A DNA stretch of 64,000 nt from Bacillota bacterium (GTDB lineage Bacteria > Bacillota > Clostridia > Lachnospirales > Lachnospiraceae): the NCBI GenBank assembly GCA_023407575.1, contig JAEYLX010000069.1, positions 210,289-274,288 on the forward strand. Reading direction: 5' to 3'. The notes under the pieces were generated by a model. That model did no database searches. It had not been told where the DNA came from and saw only the letters and a list, made by a program, of their open reading frames with translations. Below, in pieces: positions 1 through 8,994 of this stretch; the first letter of the stretch is position 1; each line of letters opens with the position of its first letter. The position numbers were made by a program, and so were the translations under genes.

Positions 1-1
1 A

Positions 2-214
2 AATGTTAATCAGGAGATTGTAATTATAGGTTCCATCATGCCTTTAGTGCCGGGGATTCCTATTACTAATGCAATACGCGACACTTTGCAGGGGGATTAT
101 AATTCAGGTACTGCAAGAGCGGTTGAAGCATTTGTAATTTCACTGGCCATTGCAGTAGGTGTTGGTGCAGGGATGGGGTTATTTCATTTATTAGAAAAGG
201 TGGTTTCTTTATGA
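2..214 (+). CDS. ThrE-type threonine/serine exporter, large component, C-terminal end (partial)
   Basis: Only the last 70 codons are in the window; the frame is open from base 2 to the TGA at 212-214. The residues show two hydrophobic segments and a conserved Met-Pro-Leu-Val-Pro-Gly-Ile-Pro turn, typical of the DUF1212/ThrE membrane family that exports threonine and serine. The stop overlaps the start of the next gene as ATGA, the usual coupling of the split two-subunit form of this exporter. The match is by family pattern and gene pairing; the substrate is inferred. Confidence 0.75.
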   Translation, partial: NVNQEIVIIGSIMPLVPGIPITNAIRDTLQGDYNSGTARAVEAFVISLAIAVGVGAGMGLFHLLEKVVSL

Positions 215-654
215 TTATACAATGTATTAGTGCTTTTTTTGCAACAGCTGCCTTTGCTATTTTGTTTTACCTGCCGAAGAAATATCTGATTCAATCAGGT
301 ATGGCTGGGGTACTCTGTTGGATTGTTTATCTGTTTATTTTGAAGATCTGTGACGACAAAGTAACAGCTACCTTTTTTGCAACCCTTATTGTAGCATTGG
401 CTTCCCATATAGAAGCCCGCGTGTATAAGACACCTGTAACCATGTTCTTGATTCCAGGTATTATCCCATTAGTCCCAGGTGCGGGTATGTACCAGATCGT
501 TCAGAGCATACTTGATAATACGGTAGATAAAACTTCGTATTATTTCTTTCAAACACTACAAATTGCAGGAGCCATTGCGCTTGGTATCTTTGTAATTGAT
601 ACCTTATTTCGTAGTACAAAGAAAAAGACGGAAAAGATAATTAAAACAAGATGA
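211..654 (+). CDS. ThrE-type threonine/serine exporter, small component (DUF3815/YjjB-like)
   Basis: A 147-residue integral membrane protein with about four to five hydrophobic segments and a Pro-Gly-Ile-Ile-Pro-Leu-Val-Pro-Gly motif that mirrors the one in the upstream gene. In bacteria with split ThrE, this short subunit pairs with the longer DUF1212 subunit to export threonine or serine. The start ATG overlaps the previous stop by four bases, so the two are translationally coupled. The C-terminus is a short Lys-rich cytoplasmic tail. A strong hairpin terminator follows, so this is the last gene of its operon. Confidence 0.8.
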   Translation: MIIQCISAFFATAAFAILFYLPKKYLIQSGMAGVLCWIVYLFILKICDDKVTATFFATLIVALASHIEARVYKTPVTMFLIPGIIPLVPGAGMYQIVQSILDNTVDKTSYYFFQTLQIAGAIALGIFVIDTLFRSTKKKTEKIIKTR

Positions 655-694
655 ATCGACGAGTAATTTTATGTGTTATGAATTAAGATTCAAC

Positions 695-751
695 AAATAC
701 CTCTTATAATGTCGTTACATTTTAATTGACATTTTATAAGAGGTATTTTTT
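695..751 (+). terminator. Rho-independent terminator after the ThrE-type operon
   Basis: Inverted arms of about 17 bases (AATACCTCTTATAATGTC and its near-complement) enclose a short loop and are followed by a run of T. Confidence 0.85.
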
Positions 752-933
752 GTAATAATTTAAAAAAGTGAAATCGAACCTTTGGCTGAACTATTACATT
801 TTTCTCTTAAATATAGTTGAATTATAAATTTGATAAGTAGAAGTTGCTATAATTTGTGATATAAATTAGTACATAAATGTTATATAAAAACTAAATGCTA
901 AGATTAGATTTGTAATAGAAGTGGAGGCCAAAA

Positions 934-1263
934 ATGAAAAAGACAATATTGTTAGTTCTAACAGCTTTAATATTTTTTACTGGCGGTTCTGCAAATCCAG
1001 AAAACGAAGATGAAAAAGAAAAAAGAGAATTTACATTAGAAGAATTAAAAACTTACAATGGACAAAATGGAAATCCAGCATATATTGCAGTTGACGGAAT
1101 TGTTTATGACGTAACTAATTCGATATTCTGGCAGAATGGAGCCCACAGTTTTTGCAACGATAATACTTTTGCAGGTAATGATTTAACGGAATTAATTAAT
1201 GATTCCCCGCACGGAAAAGAAATATTAGAACGATTGCCAGTGGTAGGTTATCTAAAAGAATGA
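934..1263 (+). CDS. Secreted cytochrome b5-like heme/steroid-binding domain protein
   Basis: A 109-residue protein with an N-terminal hydrophobic signal segment (residues 1-20, no lipobox cysteine) and a compact cytochrome b5-like domain (about 33-108). Recognisable parts are Phe-Thr-Leu-Glu-Glu-Leu, the Tyr-Asn-Gly-Gln-Asn-Gly-Asn-Pro-Ala-Tyr strand, Val-Asp-Gly-Ile-Val-Tyr-Asp-Val-Thr and Ala-Gly-Asn-Asp-Leu-Thr. The classical His-Pro-Gly-Gly ligand loop is absent; possible ligands are the His of Gly-Ala-His and that of Ser-Pro-His-Gly. Good RBS GTGGAGG. It sits 60 bases before the GMC oxidoreductase small subunit, so it may be an electron carrier for that enzyme; this is inference from position. 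Confidence 0.75.
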   Translation: MKKTILLVLTALIFFTGGSANPENEDEKEKREFTLEELKTYNGQNGNPAYIAVDGIVYDVTNSIFWQNGAHSFCNDNTFAGNDLTELINDSPHGKEILERLPVVGYLKE

Positions 1264-1326
1264 GTCTCATCTTAAATAGTATTTCATATAATATAATAAT
1301 CTTTTTATAGCAAAGAAGGTAGAACA

Positions 1327-1893
1327 CTGAGTCAGTCGTTTTATAGTCAAAATAACAATCAGACAAGCGACAATAAAAACAATGCTACGGGGCAAACCAG
1401 TGATACTTTTAAGGTTCTTTCGAATGCGGTTATTCCAAGAACACCTGGTTTAGCATATGAATATGGTGTCGTACAGTACTTTGGAGCATTGGATGCTGAA
1501 GTAGAGGAATATCTTATCTTTGTTTTAAATAGTTATAACATACCATTAGCACAGCCTACCGCCGATATGTTGAATATTATATCCATAGCTGCCGGGTATG
1601 TATATCATAATAACTATTTATATGCCTTATCTTATTTAATGAATCCCCAAGGAGATCTTTCCATTTTACCAATGCCTTACCAAGACAACGTAAAGCTAGT
1701 AACCTTGATAGCAAATTTTTTACTTGGGTTCATAATGATGGGGTATTATTCTGAATGGTGGGGGTACGGTACCACTCGCCTGGATGAACCAAATCAACGC
1801 AAATTAGAGTATTATCCATTTAGTTGGAAACAGGTAGGATATCCTGGACCATCCTTAGGTTATCCGGCACAAAAAACCTTTACTTTCACCTAA
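1327..1893 (+). CDS. GMC oxidoreductase accessory subunit (gluconate 2-dehydrogenase subunit 3-like), probable CTG start
   Basis: The frame is open from base 1300 but holds no ATG or GTG before 1489, where there is a TTG without a ribosome binding site. A GAAGG at 1315-1319 lies 7 bases before a CTG at 1327, and codons from there encode a Ser/Asn/Gln-rich leader and the expected family start (Arg-Thr-Pro-Gly-Leu-Ala-Tyr-Glu-Tyr-Gly), so CTG 1327 is the best start (188 residues). The end carries Val-Gly-Tyr-Pro-Gly-Pro-Ser-Leu-Gly-Tyr, characteristic of the small subunits paired with membrane or periplasmic GMC dehydrogenases. The GMC gene follows 130 bases downstream. No signal peptide is obvious. 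If TTG 1489 is used instead, the protein is 134 residues. Confidence 0.65.
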   Translation: MSQSFYSQNNNQTSDNKNNATGQTSDTFKVLSNAVIPRTPGLAYEYGVVQYFGALDAEVEEYLIFVLNSYNIPLAQPTADMLNIISIAAGYVYHNNYLYALSYLMNPQGDLSILPMPYQDNVKLVTLIANFLLGFIMMGYYSEWWGYGTTRLDEPNQRKLEYYPFSWKQVGYPGPSLGYPAQKTFTFT

Positions 1894-1940
1894 AACACCA
1901 ATGAAAAATGTTAATACTATACCTTGGGTTATAAAAAATA

Positions 1941-1960
1941 TGAAACGATAATTCGTTTCA
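1941..1960 (+). promoter_or_regulatory. Perfect palindrome, possible operator, upstream of the GMC oxidoreductase gene
   Basis: TGAAACGA-TAAT-TCGTTTCA has perfect 8-base arms. It is followed by CTTGT, as is a near-identical site at 9762-9781, which suggests a shared unknown regulator. Confidence 0.5.
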
Positions 1961-1974
1961 CTTGTCATTAATTT

Positions 1975-2002
1975 ATGCCTGCTGACTTATGTTGGCAGGC
2001 AT
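1975..2002 (+). other. Hairpin in the GMC oxidoreductase leader
   Basis: ATGCCTGC and GCAGGCAT form perfect 8-base arms around a 12-base loop, ending just before the AGAAGGG ribosome binding site. There is no T-run, so it is not a terminator; it may affect translation or mRNA stability. Confidence 0.45.
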
Positions 2003-2022
2003 TAAGAAGGGTAAGAACTGAT

Positions 2023-3723
2023 ATGAATAATGGATATGATACAGATGTTATTATCATAGGAGCAGGCGGCGGAGGTGCTGTTGTTGCAAAAGAACTTAGT
2101 GAAAAAGGAGTAAAGGTACTTGTACTGGATGCTGGTCCTTGGTATGGCAATAAGCAGTGGCCAAATCCTAATGCAGAACCAGGAGGAGAAAGCAGTTCCA
2201 ATTATGATGACTTAAGTATTGAATTGTTAAAAGCTAGTTTCACAGATTTGGAAGATGATATGAATAATCGTGTGTATGGAAAGTTGCGCTGGGGTCCTGC
2301 AAACACAAATCAACCGCCCTGGGAACGTATTGGAGGGCAGGTTTGGCAGAACGCAGGTATTGGCGGAAGTACACTACATTATTATGCAAACTGTCCCAGA
2401 GCCTTTCCAGAAGCAATTGATAATATTTGGCCCATCTCTTATGAAGAACTAATCCCTTATTATGAGAAGGTAGAAAGTACACTTCCAATTAATCCTGCTC
2501 CGATTACAGCAAAAGAAGCAATGTTTTATTATGGTGCAAAAAAGGCGGGTTGGAATTACCTAGAAGAGAAGGAACTGACGGCTCCGGGATATCGAAACAC
2601 ACCCAATGCAATCTATCCTGTTAATGCTAGGCTTAGTGATCCAGACTTTAATTTAAAGAATAATAATTTACCCGGTTGTACCCTAAGAGGCCATTGTGTG
2701 AATGGTTGTCATACAGGACCAACCGTTGATAGCGTTGCCAAAAGGTCTACAATGGTAAGTTACATACCAAGGGCGTTGCGTACCGGTAATGCAGTCGTGC
2801 GGCCAAATACCTTTGTTATCAAAGTACTCACAGAAGAAAATGAGACAGAAGGAATTCATGCTGTTGGTGTAAGAACAAGGGATACCTGGACAGGTGAGAT
2901 TAACGAATTCAGAGCCCGTGTGGTGGTTATGTCGGGTGGTAGTATTGAGACCCCAAGATTATGGCTGAACTCAGAACTTCCACAGAACCCATGGGTTGGA
3001 AAAGGCTTGACCAATCATTGGTTTGATAGTCTTACAGCAATATATGATGAAAAAGCAATTATGGATGCAATTGGAGTTTCCGATATTAAACCTTATGCCG
3101 GTCAGAATTCTGCGGCGAGGTTTGATTATCCAGGGTTAGGTGTTTTGATAACAGTTGGATATAGCCCGGGATTATATGCCTCTACCTTCTATGGATCAGG
3201 AGGAGAAGGGATTAGCAGCCAGCCCGTATCCCGTAATCTGCCTTGGGATTATGAAGGTTCCATTGTTGGAGAACAATTAAAAGCTTTTATGAAGGATTAC
3301 CCTAGGTCCTTAAGTGTATATCTTTTTACTGATGATGAGGTGGATCAAAATAATTCAATAACCGTGGACCCAGAACGCAGGGATGAAAATGGTTTCCTGC
3401 CCGTGATAAGCTATACACCGAATGAAAATGATGCAGTGAAAAGAGATCAACTTGCGGAAATTGCTGCCAATATATTTAGGGCAGCAGGTGCAAAAATGGT
3501 ATTGCGTTCCAACTGGATGCCAAATATATTTATACATATCATGAGTACAATGCGAATGGGTTATGTTACAGACACAAATTGTGAAGCAAATCAGGTGAAA
3601 AGGCTGTATATTGCAGATAATAGTGTTTTATATAATGGTATAGGCGGACCTAATCCAACACTTACAACCCAAGCACTGGCAACCCGAACCGCAGAAAAAA
3701 TAATCTTGAAATATTTCAGTTAA
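2023..3723 (+). CDS. GMC family FAD-dependent oxidoreductase (gluconate/choline dehydrogenase-like)
   Basis: A 566-residue flavoprotein. The N-terminus has the FAD dinucleotide motif Gly-Ala-Gly-Gly-Gly-Gly after Asp-Val-Ile-Ile-Ile, closed by Val-Leu-Val-Leu-Asp-Ala-Gly-Pro. Next come the GMC signature Gly-Gly-Ser-Thr-Leu-His-Tyr, a Cys-Val-Asn-Gly-Cys-His cysteine pair found in the gluconate dehydrogenase branch, and a C-terminal block with His-Ile-Met-Ser-Thr-Met-Arg-Met-Gly and the Asn-Pro-Thr-Leu-Thr-Thr flavin-binding end. It oxidises an alcohol or sugar substrate that cannot be read from sequence. ATG 2023 was chosen because AGAAGGG precedes it; an open 16-codon extension to 1975 lies within a hairpin. 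Together with the b5-like and subunit-3-like proteins it makes a three-part dehydrogenase, unusual in a strict anaerobe. No signal peptide is seen. Confidence 0.88.
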   Translation: MNNGYDTDVIIIGAGGGGAVVAKELSEKGVKVLVLDAGPWYGNKQWPNPNAEPGGESSSNYDDLSIELLKASFTDLEDDMNNRVYGKLRWGPANTNQPPWERIGGQVWQNAGIGGSTLHYYANCPRAFPEAIDNIWPISYEELIPYYEKVESTLPINPAPITAKEAMFYYGAKKAGWNYLEEKELTAPGYRNTPNAIYPVNARLSDPDFNLKNNNLPGCTLRGHCVNGCHTGPTVDSVAKRSTMVSYIPRALRTGNAVVRPNTFVIKVLTEENETEGIHAVGVRTRDTWTGEINEFRARVVVMSGGSIETPRLWLNSELPQNPWVGKGLTNHWFDSLTAIYDEKAIMDAIGVSDIKPYAGQNSAARFDYPGLGVLITVGYSPGLYASTFYGSGGEGISSQPVSRNLPWDYEGSIVGEQLKAFMKDYPRSLSVYLFTDDEVDQNNSITVDPERRDENGFLPVISYTPNENDAVKRDQLAEIAANIFRAAGAKMVLRSNWMPNIFIHIMSTMRMGYVTDTNCEANQVKRLYIADNSVLYNGIGGPNPTLTTQALATRTAEKIILKYFS

Positions 3724-3766
3724 TCCGATATTGTAGGAGGTGCAATAACCCAAACCATCCTACGAG

Positions 3767-3812
3767 AAAAAACGAGGTATCCGTATGGAAATTGCGGATA
3801 CCTCGTTTTTTA
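3767..3812 (+). terminator. Rho-independent terminator after the GMC oxidoreductase gene
   Basis: Arms AAAAACGAGGTATCCG and CGGATACCTCGTTTTT enclose an 11-base loop; the T-run belongs to the 3' arm. Confidence 0.9.
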
Positions 3813-3903
3813 ATATTGTACGACTTCTCCATAAAATCTTCATATTCAACTGATATGATAGCAACAAGTGAGATGTTAGTAATCAGAAAAATAGGAGGAA
3901 ACT

Positions 3904-5787
3904 ATGTCTTCAAATATAATTACAAAAACTCTATATATTACAAATATGACCTGCGTGAATTGTGAGAATATAATTGAAAACACGCTGTCAAAGACCCCGG
4001 GTGTAGTAAATGTTACCGCTAGTTATTCCCAGGGTACGGCTGTCGTTGTATTTGATGCGAATATAATCAGCCTGGAAAAAATAGAGAAAATTCTTGAAAA
4101 AGAAGATTATTATACCCGTAAAGAAAATGTTCCAGCTAATCAAAGTAAAAGACAGACCAAAGGGGTAGACTATTCCAACATTATGGGAGTAATTCTCATT
4201 TTTTTAGCCTTGTATATGATTGCAACTCATCTCGGTTTGACCCGTATCTTTTCATCCTTTCCCATTGCAAAAGAAGGAATGGGATACGGAATGCTATTCT
4301 TAATTGGTGTTCTAACTTCCGTCCACTGTATAGCAATGTGCGGAGGAATATGTCTTTCTCAATGTGCTCCTCAAAAGGATACATCCACGAATCGATTTGC
4401 TGCATTGCGACCAAGCCTGCTTTATAATGTTGGTCGAGTAATATCTTATACAATCATAGGTGGTATCATTGGTTTTATTGGTAAAGAAGTAAGTTTCTCC
4501 GGTACCATGAAAGGTGTTGTTCAGATTCTAGCTGGAATATTTATGGTGATTATGGGACTTAATATGTTAAATATTTTCCCATGGCTACGCAAATTCAATC
4601 CTAGAATGCCTAAGATTTTTGCAAAAAGAATTTATGCAGGAAGACAAAGCAATAGCCCACTCTATATTGGATTACTAAATGGACTAATGCCCTGTGGTCC
4701 GTTACAGGCAATGCAATTATATGCATTATCCACCAGTGATCCGATAAAAGGTGCAGTGTCTATGTTCTTATTCAGCGTTGGTACTGTTCCACTAATGTTT
4801 ACCTTTGGTGCCCTTAGCTCATTTTTAACTAAGAAATTTACTTCAAAAATGATGACAGCTAGTGCAGTTTTAGTTGTATTTTTGGGAATCTTCATGTTTA
4901 ATAATGGTGTCAGCGTTTCAGGATTTGATCTGCCGAATTTTACAGCAGGTAAAACAAATTCACAAAATGCAAATCAGGCTGTTATTGAGGAAGGTGTCCA
5001 AATAATAACCTCAGGATTAAGTTCTGGCAGATATGATCCAATTGTTGTCCAGAAAGGTATTCCAGTAAGATGGACCTTGCAGGCAGAACCAGGGGATTTA
5101 AATGGGTGTAATAATAGTATTATCATACAAAAGTACGGAATTCAAAAGAAACTACAAGTTGGTGATAATGTAATAGAATTTACACCGGAGGAAAGTGGTA
5201 CAGTTCCTTTTAGTTGTTGGATGGGAATGATACGGAGTAAAATAACTGTTGTGGATAGTTTGGATAGTTCAGAAAGTGGAGAAGGTAATGATAATAGCTC
5301 TGCTTCAAATACCAATGCTGATGACAGTACTGCCATTGATGGACTGGATGATCTGAATAATTTGTTAGACGACATTCAAATTTCAACAGAACAGTTAGCA
5401 ATTGCTGAACAAAACGAGGATGGAACGCAAACAGTAGAAATAAACTATACCAACGAGGGATTCTCACCAGCAGTAGTTGTTGTCCAAAAGGGAGTTGAAA
5501 CAAGTTGGAATATTAATGCTATCGATATTGATAGCAGTAAAAGTACATTAATTTTTCCGATTTACGGGGCGATTCTTGATGTAGAGGACGGAGAAAACCC
5601 TATTAATTTCATTCCAGAGCAGGATTTTTCATTCTCCTCTTCAGATAATACAATTTATGGCTATGTTAAAGTTGTAGATGATATTAGTAACCTTGATGAA
5701 GCTTCTATAAAAAAGGAAGTCGCAGAATATCGTCCTTCAGAGGATGCCAGTCTATATGAAAACAGCGGTGGTTCCTGTTGTCAATAA
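3904..5787 (+). CDS. HMA - TauE/SafE (UreH-like) membrane - cupredoxin-like fusion protein, copper handling
   Basis: A 627-residue multidomain protein. Residues about 8-75 are a heavy-metal-associated domain with Met-Thr-Cys-Val-Asn-Cys. About 85-340 is a six-to-seven-helix UreH/TauE-type domain with Met-Cys-Gly-Gly-Ile-Cys and Met-Pro-Cys-Gly-Pro, as in DsbD-related and sulfite-exporter-like proteins. About 360-460 is a cupredoxin-like domain ending with Val-Pro-Phe-Ser-Cys-Trp-Met-Gly-Met, which resembles a type 1 copper site. A Ser/Asp/Asn-rich linker leads to a second, degenerate domain (about 505-600), and the C-terminus is Gly-Gly-Ser-Cys-Cys-Gln. It starts a run with the DUF2318 protein and CopA, so copper export, storage or delivery is the likely job. 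The domains are clear; the exact substrate is not. Confidence 0.82.
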   Translation: MSSNIITKTLYITNMTCVNCENIIENTLSKTPGVVNVTASYSQGTAVVVFDANIISLEKIEKILEKEDYYTRKENVPANQSKRQTKGVDYSNIMGVILIFLALYMIATHLGLTRIFSSFPIAKEGMGYGMLFLIGVLTSVHCIAMCGGICLSQCAPQKDTSTNRFAALRPSLLYNVGRVISYTIIGGIIGFIGKEVSFSGTMKGVVQILAGIFMVIMGLNMLNIFPWLRKFNPRMPKIFAKRIYAGRQSNSPLYIGLLNGLMPCGPLQAMQLYALSTSDPIKGAVSMFLFSVGTVPLMFTFGALSSFLTKKFTSKMMTASAVLVVFLGIFMFNNGVSVSGFDLPNFTAGKTNSQNANQAVIEEGVQIITSGLSSGRYDPIVVQKGIPVRWTLQAEPGDLNGCNNSIIIQKYGIQKKLQVGDNVIEFTPEESGTVPFSCWMGMIRSKITVVDSLDSSESGEGNDNSSASNTNADDSTAIDGLDDLNNLLDDIQISTEQLAIAEQNEDGTQTVEINYTNEGFSPAVVVVQKGVETSWNINAIDIDSSKSTLIFPIYGAILDVEDGENPINFIPEQDFSFSSSDNTIYGYVKVVDDISNLDEASIKKEVAEYRPSEDASLYENSGGSCCQ

Positions 5788-5896
5788 GATTGAAGTTGGT
5801 TATAATTTATTTGATTTATGTAGTATCAATTAGCTGTATAATTATATAGTTTTTCAGCAGTTACAACAATTTAATATACGTTAAGGGGAGAACATC

Positions 5897-6400
5897 ATGA
5901 AGAAAAAACAAGACATGAAAAAGCTGGCTATTATTGCAGCAGGTGCAATCGTATTAGTGGCAGCAGTATATTTTATATATCCTTCTGATAAAGCAACATC
6001 TAAGAAAAGTGGTTCTGATAATATATCAGTAGCAGTTGATTCGGATATTGTTATACAGACCCAAAATGTTACGGAGCAACCAAGCTTTTATCCTGCTAAG
6101 ATTAATGGTACAGATTTAGAAGTTATTGCGGTAAAAGCAACCGATGGAACGATTCGTACAGCATTTAATACCTGTCAGGTATGCTATGGTTCAGGAAAAG
6201 GATATTATGAGGTTGAAGGCAATGAATTGGTATGCCAGAACTGTGGTAATCGTTTTGGTATGGATGTGGTAGGAGAATCAAATGGTGGTTGTAATCCTGT
6301 ACCAATAACCGCTGAATATAAAACGGAAGGCAATGATACTATTACAATATCAAAAGATTTTTTAACAGAGGCAACGGTAATTTTTGATAACTGGAAGTAA
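5897..6400 (+). CDS. DUF2318 domain protein, membrane-anchored, cysteine-rich
   Basis: A 167-residue protein with an N-terminal membrane anchor (about 9-27) and an extracytoplasmic domain. That domain carries Cys-Gln-Val-Cys, then Cys-Gln-Asn-Cys-Gly-Asn-Arg-Phe and a Gly-Gly-Cys-Asn-Pro-Val-Pro loop, the layout of the DUF2318 family. These cysteines suggest metal binding, and the family often sits beside metal or iron-uptake membrane proteins. Its place between the HMA/TauE protein and CopA suggests a role in copper transfer at the membrane surface. RBS AAGGGGAG. The biochemical function is not established. Confidence 0.78.
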   Translation: MKKKQDMKKLAIIAAGAIVLVAAVYFIYPSDKATSKKSGSDNISVAVDSDIVIQTQNVTEQPSFYPAKINGTDLEVIAVKATDGTIRTAFNTCQVCYGSGKGYYEVEGNELVCQNCGNRFGMDVVGESNGGCNPVPITAEYKTEGNDTITISKDFLTEATVIFDNWK

Positions 6401-6438
6401 TTAACAGGAAAGGAAACAAACAGAAAGGTTGATTATAG

Positions 6439-8901
6439 ATGAGTAAAGAAACGATAGTAATAAGCGGTATGACCTGTGCTGCCTGTGCCATGAGAGTGGA
6501 AAAAGCAGTTGGTAAGTTAGACGGTGTGAGAAACGCCAGTGTTAATTTTGCTACTGAAAAATTATCGGTAGAGTTTGATGAACAGTTATCCTCTATCCCA
6601 GTAATACAGGAGTCGATTGAAAGGGCTGGTTATGGTGTTGTAACTGAGAGCAATGTTAATACTGTTACAATTCCGGTTGGAGGTATGACCTGTGCTGCCT
6701 GCTCACAAAGAGTGGAGAAGGCCATTGATAAACTGGACGGTGTTACAAAAGTATCGGTTAATCTAGCTACGGAAAAGGCAACAGTAGAATATGATCCAAA
6801 TGTAATAAGACTATCAGCCATAAAGCAATGTATCGAAAATGCAGGCTATAAGGCTCTTGAAATTGATAAGAATACAGTGGATGAAGATAAACTTAGGAAG
6901 GAAAAACAGATTAGAACACTTTGGATTAAGTTTACAGTAGCAGCTGTCTTTGGACTTCCATTATTATATTTTGCAATGGTTCCCATGGTATCCTGGTGGC
7001 CATTTCCAATACCAAAAGCTGTTAATCCAATGATATATCCTTTAAGATTTGCAATACTTCAAATCTCCTTAGTTACTCCAATAATCATTGCCGGATATAA
7101 GTTTTATACCATTGGCTTTAAAGCATTATTTATGAGAAGTCCAAACATGGACTCCTTAGTTGCAATCGGTACCTCGGCAGCAGTTATTTATAGTATTTTT
7201 AATACCTTCCAGATTATTAACGGTGACTTTGGTGCTGTGGATAAGCTGTATTATGAAACTGCTGGAGTTATTATTGCACTTATTTTACTTGGAAAATCCT
7301 TAGAAGCAGTATCAAAAGGCAAAACCTCTGAAGCAATTAAAAAATTAATGGGTCTTGCACCAAAGACTGCTATTGTGATTGAGAATGATAATGAAGTAGA
7401 AGTTCCAATTGATGAGGTTGAAATCGGCAATGTTATCTTAGTTAAGCCGGGTGAAAAGATTCCGGTAGATGGTATCGTTTTGGAAGGTAACACTTCAGTA
7501 GATGAAGCGATGCTTACCGGTGAAAGTATGCCGGTGGATAAGAAGGCTGGAGATAAGGTATTTGCTGCAAGTATTAATAAAAACGGTATGATTAAGTTTA
7601 AAGCGACAAAGGTTGGCAGTGATACTGCTTTAGCACAGATTATCAAGCTAGTTGAGGATGCACAAGGTTCCAAGGCTCCAATCGCGCAGATGGCAGATAT
7701 CGTTTCTGGTTATTTTGTTCCTATTGTATGCGGCTTGGCAACACTTGCATTTTTAGCTTGGTTTATTTCCGGTGAACCTCTATCCTTTGCAGTTACCATT
7801 TTTATTTCGGTATTAGTTATTGCCTGCCCTTGTGCTCTGGGCCTTGCTACACCAACAGCAATCATGGTGGGTACAGGAAAAGGTGCGGAGAATGGGATTT
7901 TAATCAAAGGTGGAGAAGCCTTAGAGACAACCCATAAAATTAACACCATTGTATTTGATAAGACAGGTACTATTACAGAAGGTAAGCCTGAGGTTACAGA
8001 CATTATAACAGTTCCTGGCATACAAAGAGAGCGTCTGCTTCAACTTGCTGCCTCTGGCGAAAAGGGTTCCGAGCATCCCCTTGGAGAAGCAATCGTACAT
8101 GGTGCAGAGAGAGAACAGCTTGAGATTCTTAAGGTTCAGCACTTTGAGGCTATTCCAGGCCATGGTATCGAGGTTACTATCGATGAGAATCATGTGTTGA
8201 TAGGAAATAAGAAATTAATGGACAGCAGGAATATTTCCCTGGCTGACCTGAAAGACAAATCAGATGTATTGGCAGCAGAAGGAAAAACTCCGATGTATGT
8301 GGCTATAGAAGGACAATTATCCGGTATTATCGCAGTTGCTGACGTTGTAAAAGAGAGTAGTGCTAAGGCGATTAAGAAGCTTCAATCTATGGGTATCGAA
8401 GTTGCTATGATTACTGGTGATAATCGTAAAACTGCGGAAGCAATTGCAAAACAGGTTGGTATTGACCGTGTACTTGCCGAAGTTTTACCACAGGATAAGT
8501 CCAATGAAGTTAAGAAATTGCAATCCGAGGGCAAGAAGGTATGTATGGTTGGCGACGGTATCAATGATGCTCCGGCGTTAGTGCAAGCAGATATTGGTAT
8601 TGCAATTGGTTCCGGTACAGATGTAGCAATGGAATCAGCCGATATTGTTTTAATGCGTAGTGATTTAATGGATGTTCCTACAGCAATTAAGCTTAGTAAG
8701 AGTACCATCCGTAATATTAAACAGAATTTATTCTGGGCATTTGGTTATAACGTTGCTGGTATACCGATTGCAGCTGGTATTCTGCATTTATTCGGTGGAC
8801 CTTTACTTAATCCAATTTTTGCAGCTGCTGCAATGGCATTTAGTTCGGTATCCGTGGTAACCAATGCATTAAGACTTAAGAATTTTAAACCTTATAAATA
8901 A
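6439..8901 (+). CDS. copA: Copper-translocating P1B-type ATPase CopA
   Basis: An 820-residue heavy-metal ATPase with two N-terminal HMA domains, each with Gly-Met-Thr-Cys-Ala-Ala-Cys (Cys13/16 and Cys85/88). It has eight predicted membrane helices, the ion-path motif Cys463-Pro-Cys465, the phosphorylation site Asp507 in Asp-Lys-Thr-Gly-Thr, the Ser-Glu-His-Pro-Leu nucleotide-binding motif and a Gly-Asp-Gly-Ile-Asn-Asp-Ala hinge. The C-terminal membrane pair has the Tyr-Asn and Met-Ser-like pattern (Met-Ala-Phe-Ser-Ser) of Cu(I) exporters. It moves Cu(I) out of the cytoplasm using ATP. It follows the two other copper-linked genes by short gaps, so co-transcription is likely. Confidence 0.95.
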   Translation: MSKETIVISGMTCAACAMRVEKAVGKLDGVRNASVNFATEKLSVEFDEQLSSIPVIQESIERAGYGVVTESNVNTVTIPVGGMTCAACSQRVEKAIDKLDGVTKVSVNLATEKATVEYDPNVIRLSAIKQCIENAGYKALEIDKNTVDEDKLRKEKQIRTLWIKFTVAAVFGLPLLYFAMVPMVSWWPFPIPKAVNPMIYPLRFAILQISLVTPIIIAGYKFYTIGFKALFMRSPNMDSLVAIGTSAAVIYSIFNTFQIINGDFGAVDKLYYETAGVIIALILLGKSLEAVSKGKTSEAIKKLMGLAPKTAIVIENDNEVEVPIDEVEIGNVILVKPGEKIPVDGIVLEGNTSVDEAMLTGESMPVDKKAGDKVFAASINKNGMIKFKATKVGSDTALAQIIKLVEDAQGSKAPIAQMADIVSGYFVPIVCGLATLAFLAWFISGEPLSFAVTIFISVLVIACPCALGLATPTAIMVGTGKGAENGILIKGGEALETTHKINTIVFDKTGTITEGKPEVTDIITVPGIQRERLLQLAASGEKGSEHPLGEAIVHGAEREQLEILKVQHFEAIPGHGIEVTIDENHVLIGNKKLMDSRNISLADLKDKSDVLAAEGKTPMYVAIEGQLSGIIAVADVVKESSAKAIKKLQSMGIEVAMITGDNRKTAEAIAKQVGIDRVLAEVLPQDKSNEVKKLQSEGKKVCMVGDGINDAPALVQADIGIAIGSGTDVAMESADIVLMRSDLMDVPTAIKLSKSTIRNIKQNLFWAFGYNVAGIPIAAGILHLFGGPLLNPIFAAAAMAFSSVSVVTNALRLKNFKPYK

Positions 8902-8994
8902 GACAATACTCTATAATAAATAATCAATTTAAAAATGATAGGTTTATTTGATGCAAACAGTTAACAAAATAAAATGATAAAGGATGAATAAATA

